From Apus apus (lineage: Eukaryota > Chordata > Aves > Apodiformes > Apodidae), in NCBI RefSeq assembly GCF_020740795.1, contig NC_067291.1:20250280-20314279 (forward strand): 64,000 bases of DNA, in the 5' to 3' direction. The notes under the pieces are model-generated. The model was not told the DNA's origin. It was given only the letters and a program-made list of their open reading frames with translations, and did no database searches. The translations under genes and the position numbers were made by a program. Position 1 is the first letter of the stretch, and the number at the start of each line of letters is the position of its first letter. Shown in pieces: positions 1 to 8,079 of this stretch.

Positions 1-557
1 CAGGTGAAGCCCGGGGGTTGATCCCCGCTCTTACCTCGGGCAGCCCGGGCGGGTCCCTGCTCGGTGGCGGCCCCCCACGCCCCCCCCCTCCCCTTTCCCT
101 GCTTCCCTCCCTCCCCCGTTCCGCCGTGCCTTAAAGCCGCGCCGTGATTGACTGGAGCGCATCGGTGATTGACGGCCGCGGGGTCCCGGAGGCAGTTAAT
201 GTAAATATGCTGGTGCTAAGTGGGTGTGTCTTCCCGTTATTTTAGCTGTCACCGGATCAATGTGCAGCGGTCTCCAAGTAGGGATCCGGATCCTCCCTCG
301 GTGGCGCGGTTGGTCACTCGCTCTTGTTGCATCTCGCCCGGGCGGACGCGGCGGCGGGGCGGGCGGCGGCCCCGAGGCCTCGGTGAAGGGCGCGCAGCTG
401 CCCGCCCGCCCCGCGCCCCGGCGGTGAAGGGCTCGGTGGGGACCGATATCCCCACCACCCCCACCCCGGTCCCCCTCGGCTGATGGCGGCCCCGGTGCCG
501 GGCTGCGGCCCCTAACCCCGAGGAGAGCCTGCACGTCCAGCCGGGCTCCGCGGAGGG
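1..557 (+). promoter_or_regulatory. SKOR1: SKOR1 CpG-island promoter region and non-coding first exon
   Basis: This GC-rich stretch lies directly upstream of the SKOR1 coding exon. The 3' edge of a non-coding first exon is set by a good donor (GGG|GTAAGT) at 558, which pairs with the acceptor at 1311-1316. The transcription start cannot be placed from sequence. Visible motifs include two GTGATTGAC boxes (144-152 and 165-173) and a forkhead-like TGTAAATA near 200. A ten-codon upstream reading frame starts at 483 and stops at 513-515. Exon 1 carries no SKOR1 coding sequence, because the family start codon lies in exon 2. Confidence 0.6.
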
Positions 558-1316
558 GTAAGTGGGAGCGGGCGGAGGATGGAGAGCACGGGGGGCTGGG
601 GAAGGGTCGGGGCGCGTTTTCGGGAAAAGCTCCCCGTTATTTCGTGTAATTCCCAGGGACGCGGCTTCCCGCCGCCAGCCCTCCCCGCTAAGCCAATTTG
701 CCCGGCTCGCTGCTGCCCTTCTGCTGCTACGTGCTGCGGGTCCTGCCCGCCCCGGCCCCTAATCCGCGCCGTCCTAATCGCCTGCTCGGAGACACGACAA
801 AGGGGCTCCCGGCCAGCCGCGCCCGCTGCCCCGCTCCGCTCCGCCCGCCGGCACCGAGCGGCAAGTTTCGGCCCCCCCGGCCCGGCCCGGGGCTCGGCAA
901 CCCCCGGCCCCGTCGCCGCGGGACGCGCAGGTCGCATCCTCTGGCGGGTTTCGTTAGAGCCCGCAACGGGCACCCCGGTACGGCTCGGCGAGCCGGCACA
1001 AAGGGAAGGGACGCGGCACCTCCCGGGGACACGGGGCGGGAGTGTGTGTGCTCCCCCGCCCCGAACGCCCTTGTCCCGGGGCCGCCCGGCGGTGGATGCG
1101 GTGGATGCGGTACCAGCCGGTACCGGCGGCCGCGGAGCGGGGGATGCGCTGCGGCTCCGCCAGAGCTGCCCGCTGCGGTGGGGGGGTCCTGCGGTAGCTC
1201 CTGAGGGGGGGGGCTCCGGGTCTGGGCCGGCAGCACAGAGCGGGGAGCAGCCGGGCGGCCGAGCGGGGCCCCGGGAACGCTTCTAACCCGCGCCTTTCCC
1301 CGATTTTGTTTTGCAG
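558..1316 (+). other. SKOR1: SKOR1 intron 1 (5'UTR intron)
   Basis: This GC-rich intron runs between a GTAAGT donor and a TTTTGTTTTGCAG acceptor. It contains short G runs and a small direct repeat (GGTGGATGC twice near 1090-1108), but no coding or RNA feature that I can support. Open frames across it on both strands reflect its very high GC content. Confidence 0.6.
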
Positions 1317-3304
1317 GGGCGTTTTGGGGGGGAATGGAGGCGATCGCCAGTCAGATGGGAAATGGGAGAGATGCAAGCTCCTCCCCAAATTCAAAGCAAG
1401 AGCTGCAGCCTTACCAGGGCTCCAATACCCTCAAGCCCAACCAAGTGGGTGAGACCTCTCTGTACGGCGTGCCCATCGTGTCCCTGGTCATCGACGGGCA
1501 GGAGCGGCTGTGCCTGGCACAGATCTCCAACACGCTGCTCAAGAACTACAGCTACAATGAGATCCACAACCGGCGGGTGGCCCTGGGCATCACCTGCGTG
1601 CAGTGCACGCCGGTGCAGCTGGAGATCCTGCGGCGGGCCGGGGCCATGCCCATCTCCTCCCGCCGCTGCGGCATGATCACCAAGCGAGAGGCGGAGCGGC
1701 TCTGCAAATCCTTCCTGGGCGAGCACAAGCCGCCCAAGTTGCCCGAGAACTTTGCCTTCGACGTGGTGCACGAGTGCGCCTGGGGCTCCCGGGGCAGCTT
1801 CATCCCGGCCCGCTACAACAGCTCCCGCGCCAAGTGCATCAAGTGCAGCTACTGCAGCATGTACTTCTCCCCCAACAAGTTCATCTTCCACTCCCACCGC
1901 ACCCCGGACTCCAAGTACACCCAGCCCGACGCCGCCAACTTCAACTCCTGGCGCCGTCACCTCAAGCTCAGCGACAAGACAGCCACGGAGGAGCTGTCGC
2001 ACGCCTGGGAGGATGTCAAGGCCATGTTTAACGGCGGCACCCGCAAGCGGACCTTCTCCCTGCAAGGGGCGGCCGCCGGCGGGCCCGGTGCCGGTTCCCC
2101 GGCTGCCAAGGCCGCGCTGCACCCGCCGCCGCCCTCCGGCCCCGAGCTGGCCCCGGCTCACAAGAGCCTGCGCTGCAGCGGGCAGGAGCCGGCGGGCGAG
2201 CGCGGGGCGCTGGGGCTACCGGCGGGGCACGGCGGGGCGACGGGCGCGCACGGCGGGGCGGGCGCGGTGCGCAGCTACCCGGTGATCCCGGTGCCCAGCA
2301 AGGGCTTCGGGATGCTGCAGAAGCTGCCGCCGCCGCTCTTCCCCCATCCCTACGGCTTCCCCGCCGCCGCTTTCGGACTCTGCCCTAAGAAGCAAGAGGA
2401 CGCGTTGGGGGGCGCGGGCGGTGGCGAGGCGGGCAAGGGCGGTGCGTTGCCCCCCGGGATGTTTTGGGGACCCCCGCATCCTCACCCGCACCAACCGGCC
2501 CAACCTCCCCACCAGCCCGGAGCCGCCAAGGACACCGGTGTCTATCCCTCCTTCCCCGTCTTCTGGCCGGCCGCCGGCAGCCTGCCCGTCCCGCCCTACC
2601 CGGCGCAGAGCCCGGCCAAGGCGGCGGCCACCGCCGTGGTGGTGGCAGCGGCGGCGGCAGCGGCGGCGGCGGCGGCCGAACCGCCCGGTTTGTCGGGCCG
2701 GCACGGCGAGCTGGAGGGCTCGGAGCCGTCGGGCAGCGGGAGGAGCAGCGCTACCCCCCAGGAAGGGGCCGGGGCGGAGGGTGAGCGCTGCTCCAGCGCC
2801 TTGTCGCGGGCGGCGGGCGAGGAGGAGCGTTCCGGGGACGAAGCGCTGCTCCCGCCGCTGCCCCTGCCCCGGAAGGGCAGCTACCTCTCCGCCTTCCGCC
2901 CGGTGGTGAAGGACGCCGAGAGCATCGCCAAGCTCTACGGTACCCGGGAGGCGTACGGCGGCGGGGGACCTCGCGGCCCCGGTTACCTCTCCCCGGACTT
3001 TCTCAGCGAGGGCAGCTCCAGCTACCGCTCGCTTTCCCCCGGGGGGGACACGGCCGAGGAGCCCGAGGTCGACGTGGAGTCCAATCGTTTCCCGGAGGAT
3101 GAGGAGGATGATGCTGCCGCCGCCGCCGCCCTCCCCGAGGGACGGGAGCCGCCGCCTCCCCGGCTGCTGGCGGGGACCGAGGACCCGCCGCCTCCCGCCG
3201 GGGCCGATGGGGCCGAGGAAAAGGCGAGCGAGCCGGCGGCAGAGGAGGGCGGCCAGCAGCCCGACGGCAGCCCGGAGCGGAGCAGCAGCGGCGGCGGCTA
3301 CGAG
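1317..3304 (+). CDS. SKOR1: SKOR1 exon 2: start codon, DHD, SAND-like domain and disordered middle
   Basis: The exon starts after the acceptor at 1311-1316; 17 nt of 5'UTR precede the ATG at 1334. It encodes residues 1-657. Residues 40-135 are the DHD, with the family-typical sequence around LVIDGQERLCLAQIS. Residues 140-235 hold the Cys/His cluster of the SMAD-binding fold. From about 240 onward the sequence becomes low-complexity, GC-extreme and Pro/Gly/Ala-rich, as in other SKORs. A conserved island (SYLSAFRPVVKDAESIAKLY, from residue 515) sits inside this disordered part. The donor is GAG|GTGCGG, phase 0. Confidence 0.92.
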
Positions 3305-5393
3305 GTGCGGGCCCGGGGGATGCTCTGCCCTCGGGGGTCCCCGCGGGGCAGGCTCCGGGGTCCCCTCCGCCGCACTGACTCCCTTTTTTTGCAGGTGTAC
3401 ACGGCGGACCGGGGGGAGCAGCTGCAGGCGCTGAAGACCCCCACCTCTCTGGGAGCCCCGGCCGCGTACCTGTGCACCCCCGAGGCTAAGGGTAAGTCTG
3501 GCCGGGGGGCGAGAGGCCGGTGCGCGTCGAGGGTGAGCCCCCCATAACTGCCTCCGCCGGCTGCTCAACCCCGGGGGGGCAACAGGGCCGCCGCTTTCGT
3601 TTGGGGGGTTTCGGGAGAAAAAAAAATAATAATAATGCAAACGGTTTCCGAAAGGGGGACGGGGCCAGGCCCCCCCGGCTCGGGGATGCACCGCCGTACG
3701 GCAGGGCAAAGCTCCGGCCTGAAAGCTACTTTCCTCCAGCAAAGCGATTAGGATTGTCCGCTAAGAAGGTTTTAACGAGGGCTTTGTTCGTAATTATGTA
3801 ATTAAGGATATATCAGGACCATACTTTCGTTGCTTACGGTTGAAAATCGGTTTATTAAATTTAAGAGCAAGATAAAGAAGACAATCACTCCGTGGCAGAG
3901 GATTTAGAGACCAGAAAATCCTATCAGGACCAAAGGAATGTCTCGCATCCCAGCCCTGTAAATACCGACAGAGGTAAGCGCCGGTCGGCGGCCCCTCCGC
4001 GGGGCGGTGGGCGATCGGCGGAGCCCCCCGCGGCCGAGCTGACTGCCCTCTGTGTCCCCCTCCCCGGCAGGAGATGACGGCCTTGGCATGGATGTCGCCG
4101 GGACACAGCTGGTGGAAAAGGACATCGAAAATTTGGCCCGAGGTAAAGGGGGAAGGGGGGAGTTGGAGCTGCGGGGTCGGCGTCCCGCTGGGGGTGGGGT
4201 GGGGTTGTGGGGCGGAAGCCTGACGGGACCCCCCGGCCTCTCCCCGTAGGTTGAGGTATTTGTGTTTTCTGCAGGACTGATTAACTCCTGTGATTAATGT
4301 AACATAATGCGATTAGCGCGGGGCTGAGCCGCTTCCAGATGGAAAAGTGCGGGGTCCCCTCATTTCCCCCCCCCCCCGAATGTATTTTTAAACAGACGAG
4401 TTACAAAAACTGGTCCTGGAGCAAATGGAGCTGAGGAAAAAACTGGAAAGGGACTTCCAGAGCCTGAAAGGTACCGGCGATGCCCCCCCTCCACCCTCGC
4501 CCCGCACCGGGGAGCGGACCCCGCACCGGGCAGCGGTGCTGACCCACTCCGACCTACAGATAACTTCCAGGACCAGATGAAGCGGGAGCTGGCGTACCGG
4601 GAGGAGATGGTGCAGCAGCTGCAGATCGTCCGAGGTACGAGCAGGGGCCGTCGGGCAATTAGTACTTCAATTTTTATCGCCTTTTTCTCTCCCTCTTTTT
4701 AAATTTTATTTTATTTTTTTTTTCTTGGGCGGGGAGGGATGCGTTGTTTGTTTGGGGTTTTTATTTTTGTTTGTTTGTTTGTTTTTGTTTAATCGATATC
4801 CTTTCGAGCATTCCCATTCGGAATTTCGAGCCGCCCCGCAAAGGGCTGAGAGGCATCGTTACGCGGGAGCGAATCAACCTTCCCTCTCGCAGCAATTTCC
4901 ACCCGGGCTAAATTAAAAACAAACAAACAAACAAGTCCAGGCGTAAAATTACCTGCGAAGCCGCTCCCGGCTTTGCGCGCATCCTTCCCACTCCGTGTCC
5001 CCTCCTCCCCTGGGGTTTCCCTTCAACCCAGCGCATCCCCGACGGGGCGGCCGTGCCCTGGTGTCCCCCCCTGCGCCTTGTGATGCTTTCCCCCCATCCC
5101 AGACACGCTGTGCAACGAGCTGGACCAGGAGAGGAAAGCGCGTTACGCCATCCAGCAGAAGTTGAAAGGTACCAGGGCAGGATGGGGGGGGGGGCCGCAC
5201 AGGTGTCTAAGGCTGTGGGGGAGACACCCCCACCTCTTCTCGCGGTGGGGGGGGGGCTCGGGGGAGCCGGAGGTGACAGCTCGATCGGTTTGCAGAGGCC
5301 CACGACGCGCTTCATCACTTCTCCTGCAAGATGCTGACCCCGCGGCACTGCACGGGGAACTGCTCCTTCAAGCCGCCGCTGCTGCCCCAGTGA
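1334..5393 (+). CDS. SKOR1: SKOR1, SKI family transcriptional corepressor 1 (complete CDS, 8 coding exons)
   Basis: The CDS joins 1334-3304, 3395-3491, 3866-3973, 4071-4142, 4396-4470, 4560-4634, 5103-5168 and 5296-5393. This gives 854 codons with the stop, about 853 residues, somewhat shorter than the human protein (about 965 as I recall). The start has a good context (G at -3, G at +4), and the N-terminal residues resemble SKOR1, not SKOR2. Domains in order are: Ski/Sno DHD (about 35-135), SAND-like SMAD-binding domain (about 140-235, C148, C168, C171, C174, H186, H188), a Pro/Gly/Ala-rich middle with 11 alanines (438-448), an acidic stretch (about 577-600) and a coiled coil (about 755-825). 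Family knowledge: it is a nuclear corepressor in post-mitotic neurons, works with LBX1 and modulates TGF-beta/BMP signalling. The ortholog call is firm. Splice sites were read by eye; the 3305-3394 intron is the least certain. Confidence 0.93.
3395..3491 (+). CDS. SKOR1: SKOR1 exon 3
   Basis: This 97-nt exon has a strong acceptor (CCCTTTTTTTGCAG) and a strong donor (G|GTAAGT). It begins in phase 0 with VYTADRGEQL and ends in phase 1 inside a Glu codon. It encodes the start of the linker between the disordered middle and the coiled coil, including the CTPEA motif shared with mammalian SKOR1. Confidence 0.85.
3866..3973 (+). CDS. SKOR1: SKOR1 exon 4
   Basis: This 108-nt exon is phase 1 at both ends. 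The acceptor (AATTTAAG) has a poor, AT-rich pyrimidine tract, but the translation (EQDKEDNHSV, then AEDLETRKSYQDQ) continues the family sequence exactly, so the boundary is well supported. The donor is GAG|GTAAGC. The region is polar and charged, probably unstructured. Skipping it would remove 36 residues without a frame change. Confidence 0.88.
4071..4142 (+). CDS. SKOR1: SKOR1 exon 5
   Basis: This 72-nt exon, phase 1 at both ends, lies between a CCCCGGCAG acceptor and a CGAG|GTAAAG donor. It encodes about 24 residues ending in QLVEKDIENLAR, the lead-in to the coiled coil. The match to the SKOR family is strong in the second half. Confidence 0.88.
4396..4470 (+). CDS. SKOR1: SKOR1 exon 6 (coiled-coil unit 1)
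   Basis: This 75-nt exon, phase 1 at both ends, has the acceptor TTTTTAAACAG and the donor AAAG|GTACCG. It encodes a strongly helical, Leu/Glu/Lys-rich segment (LQKLVLEQMELRKKLERD) with hydrophobic residues at heptad spacing. By family knowledge this C-terminal coiled coil mediates self-association, as in SKI and SNON. Confidence 0.9.
4560..4634 (+). CDS. SKOR1: SKOR1 exon 7 (coiled-coil unit 2)
   Basis: This 75-nt exon, phase 1 at both ends, lies between the acceptor CGACCTACAG and the donor CGAG|GTACGA. It encodes DNFQDQMKRELAYREEMVQQ and following residues, continuing the helical heptad pattern. Intron 7 after it carries a pair of complementary TTTG/AAAC tracts. Confidence 0.9.
4767..4934. 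repeat. 20-bp perfect inverted repeat in SKOR1 intron 7 (TTTG/AAAC tracts)
   Basis: Bases 4767-4786 (TTG, then three TTTG units, then five T) are the exact reverse complement of 4915-4934 (five A, then AAAC units, then AA). The loop is 128 nt. Both tracts are simple-sequence microsatellites inside the 468-nt intron between exons 7 and 8, so a long intronic RNA hairpin is possible. It probably arose from two independent simple repeats. Confidence 0.8.
5103..5168 (+). CDS. SKOR1: SKOR1 exon 8 (coiled-coil unit 3)
   Basis: This 66-nt exon, phase 1 at both ends, has the acceptor CCCCCCATCCCAG and the donor AAAG|GTACCA. It encodes DTLCNELDQERKARYAIQQK, the end of the coiled coil. Confidence 0.9.
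5296..5393 (+). CDS. SKOR1: SKOR1 exon 9, C-terminus and stop
   Basis: This terminal coding exon begins in phase 1 after GGTTTGCAG and ends with TGA at 5391-5393. It encodes EAHDALHHFSCKMLTPRHCT and a short Cys-containing tail rich in Pro and Leu, nearly the same as the mammalian C-terminus as I remember it. This fixes the reading frame of the whole model. Confidence 0.92.
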
Positions 5394-5975
5394 GCCCTCC
5401 CCGGACCCCCCCAGCCCGGACCCCCCCTTTTCCCCCGAAGCCATGAGGGCAGAGCCCACACAAGCCATTTCCACGAGGAGACACTTGTACACAGAGGACT
5501 CGGAGCCCGGCTTTCCTCGGACTGGCAATACGGCGGGGGGAGCGGCTCCGGGCCGGCCTGGGGAGGGGGGAGCCGGGACCACCCCCCCCCCGCGCCCCTC
5601 ACCCCCCGCTCCGCCTCTCCCCATCCCTCCCTGTGTGTCCGCTTCTTCATCCCTTGTCCAGACTGGAAACAAAAGTGGCTATGTGCAATGGATATAAATG
5701 TACTGTGATTCTCTTGGTACAGTATTTGTTGGATTTTTATTTATTTATTATGTATATTTATTTCCTCTTTCCCCCCCAGCCCCGCCCTCCCCCCGCCTCC
5801 CCTCGGGCCCCCCCTCCTCTCTCACACCCCCCCCCCCTTGTAAATTTATGGATGTAACAGCACTTTAACGGGCGACTCCGGAGGCAGAACAGCGCTCGCC
5901 CGCTCTGGGGAGAGCCCCCCTCCCCTCTGTACGTGAATTTTGTTCTTTAATAAAAACCGACTTTAAGAAGCCGCT
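5394..5975 (+). other. SKOR1: SKOR1 3'UTR with AU-rich elements
   Basis: The 3'UTR runs from the stop codon to the expected cleavage site about 20 nt past the AATAAA. It contains overlapping ATTTA pentamers at 5739-5747 and another at 5756-5760, in a U-rich patch (5728-5765). By general knowledge such elements bind mRNA-decay or translation factors. The rest is C-rich and GC-extreme. The 3' end itself is inferred. Confidence 0.7.
5949..5954 (+). terminator. SKOR1: Polyadenylation signal AATAAA of SKOR1
   Basis: A canonical AATAAA in TTCTTTAATAAAAACC lies about 555 nt after the stop codon. A G/U-rich stretch (TTGGTCCGTGGG) follows 17-30 nt later, as expected of a downstream element. No other canonical signal occurs earlier in the 3'UTR. 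Confidence 0.8.
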
Positions 5976-6119
5976 TGGTCCGTGGGACTGTCCCGGGGAT
6001 CCCGCCCCGGGTCCGGGGTGGGACGACCCTCGGTGCTGCAGCTGGGGGAGACTGTCGGGGGGTCCCCCGCTCCCCTGCGAAGTTCCCCTTTCCCCCCCCT
6101 CCTCCCCCTCCGCAGCCGG

Positions 6120-6181
6120 GAGCTCATTAATGCCCATTTATATGCTCGTTTCACACATGAAAGTATTACATTAATGAGCTC
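6120..6181. promoter_or_regulatory. Candidate regulatory element: 13-bp perfect inverted repeat with ATTA cores
   Basis: GAGCTCATTAATG at 6120-6132 is the exact reverse complement of CATTAATGAGCTC at 6169-6181, with a 36-nt AT-rich spacer. Each arm holds overlapping homeodomain cores (ATTA/TAAT). It lies about 150 nt past the SKOR1 polyadenylation site, as an AT-rich island in GC-rich DNA. The enhancer or silencer role is inference. Confidence 0.45.
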
Positions 6182-6345
6182 TGAGAGCCGGTGTGGAGGG
6201 CTTCGCACACCTATTAGCCCGAAATACCTGTTTTTAGACCAGGATTAACCTAACCCGGCATCTCGGTGGGCTGCGAGGCTGGGACGGGGGTGGGTGGAGG
6301 ATGCACGTTGAACCGGGGGGCGGGAGAGACCGGGGAGGGGGGATG

Positions 6346-6400
6346 GACCGGGGCTGCGGGGACCGGGGCTGCGGGGACCGGGGCTGCGGGGACCGGGACC
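6346..6400. repeat. 15-bp tandem repeat, about 3.5 copies
   Basis: The unit GACCGGGGCTGCGGG occurs three times exactly (6346-6360, 6361-6375, 6376-6390) and then partially. It is a GC-rich minisatellite downstream of SKOR1 and has runs of G that could form G-quadruplexes. No coding meaning. Confidence 0.85.
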
Positions 6401-7599
6401 GGGGGCTGCACCGGCGCTACCTGCGGGTAGCAGGAGCATCCCGGGTACCGGGACCGGCGCTGCGGGTGGGATGCAGCCGGGCGGCTTCGCGCTGCCCATC
6501 CCGGCCCTGCCCGGGGGGTTTGCTGCGGTGTGAATCGTCCCCGGGAGTCTCGCGGTGCGGGTCCGTGGTTAATTAGTTCCTGGGACTCTCATTAAGCGCA
6601 GCAGCGGCGGTTCCGCGGCCTGGGCCGCCACCGTGTGGACACAGCCGGTAGTGCAGCCCAGCCCCGCCCGGGGGGGGCAGCGAGGCGGGATGGTCGGGCC
6701 CCGCATCCCCTCATCCCGCATGGCCCCCGATCCTGCGGCATCTCGCGGGGCTTCTTTGCAAAAGGAGATGTCCAGGAGCTCCAGCCGATGGGTCCTGTTC
6801 CTGGGATCTGCCTTGCTGGAGCGGAAGCACCATCCCCAACACCTGTGAGAGAGGAGGATCCTGCAAGGCAGAGCTGGGGCAGGTGGATGTGGTTAACGGG
6901 GCTGATTCATGGGCCTGAAGGCCATAAAACCCTCGGGGAGGAGGTGCAGCTGGTTCTTTTAGCTTCTTCTCGTTTCTTAGAGCATCAGGAGAAGCTCTGG
7001 GTACTTGTTTTGGGACAGACATCCCTCTTGCTGCCCTGGGTGAGCTGCAAAAGGTGTCTGCAAGATGTGACCCCCGGCAGGACCAGCAGGGCTGGAGTTG
7101 CTGGTGCCACCTCTGGTGCAGGTAAGGCTCTGGGGAGGGAAATCATCTTGCTCGGATGTGGAAGGGATGTGTGGAGCAGGGAGAGGGCGGCAAAGAGGTG
7201 ACTAAAGAGGCTGAGTCAAGTTCTGAGAGCTGAGAGGAGGGTGATTTGCAGGGATGAAACAGTTGTGCCTCTTTTCGAATTTTGGGGGAGCCTGGTTGTC
7301 TTTGGCACCTTGTGGGCTGGAGGTGGCCCAGGGAGACACTATGGTGAACCAAGGAAGAGCTTGGCCTGAGTGCCTGGCCCTGGGACATAAGCCACACTGT
7401 GGGCACTGCTGCACCTCCAAGGGACCCTTCCTCCTGCCCCCAGCCCCTTGGTCAGGCTCAGCAGCTGGGCTGGGGTGCTCCAAGATCCCCTGCTCCTTGT
7501 GCAGGGCTTTCCCCACTGCTCTCTGTGTTCCTCCCCCCAGCCTCACCTGCCCTGCACCCCGTGTGTGGTGGTGGCACTTGCCAACACGGGGGCAGAAAT

Positions 7600-7780
7600 G
7601 AGCTATGATGTTGCATTAATATTTTCACACTACTTAGCTCTCATTAAAATGTACTTTGCTGAATTTAATATGCGACTTCAAATGACACAACGTATTAAGT
7701 GCTTAATATACTAGAAATTATGAAACTATTATAGTCTAAGTAATATGAAATAATTAGAGTGAATTAAACTTCAGCAGCAG
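7600..7780. promoter_or_regulatory. Candidate conserved non-coding element (AT-rich, homeodomain-like motifs)
   Basis: About 180 nt of complex, non-repetitive AT-rich sequence sits sharply inside GC-rich DNA. It holds several TAAT/ATTA cores (for example CATTAA, TAATTAG) and a near-palindrome TATTAAG-TG-CTTAATA at 7693-7708 that includes NKX-like TTAAGTG/CACTTAA. This composition is typical of vertebrate developmental enhancers, but conservation cannot be tested here. Confidence 0.4.
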
Positions 7781-8079
7781 AATGAGGGAAAGGCTTCAAT
7801 TTTTTTTCCCTTTTTTTTTTTTTCAGTCTTAAAATAGTTGAATGCAGTAATAGCCCCTGAAAATAAACAGCCAGAGTTAGGATTTTTAAATAATTAAAGC
7901 AGGAAAAAGCCTGGAGTGTCTGTATTTGAGCTTGTGATGAATTCTGAACCGGGGGAAGCAGAAGGTCTGTTTGCTGGAGCTGATGGAGTTGTTCTTTCAG
8001 GCCAGCGGCAGAGCAGCTCCACGAGCTGCTCACCAGACCTCCAGCCTTGCCCAAGCTTCTCCCCATATGCTTGTTTCCC

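Noticed and set aside
512-1394. Several 100-235 codon open frames on both strands in the SKOR1 leader and intron 1
   Set aside because: Stop codons are rare in such GC-rich DNA. The frames overlap each other, cross the intron borders and show no family resemblance.
1334-3547. Single-exon SKOR1 model running to the stop at 3545-3547
   Set aside because: It reads through the 3305-3394 intron and past the strong GTAAGT donor at 3492, and would lack the conserved linker, coiled coil and C-terminus found in exons 4-9.
2216-3742. 508-codon open frame on the minus strand opposite SKOR1
   Set aside because: It is a shadow of the GC-extreme SKOR1 coding exon and crosses real splice sites. It has Arg/Gly/Pro-rich nonsense composition and no domain.
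1334-5393. Identification as SKOR2 instead of SKOR1
   Set aside because: The N-terminal residues before the DHD (SSSPNSKQELQPY) and the pairing with PIAS1 fit SKOR1. SKOR2 has a different N-terminus and lies beside PIAS2.
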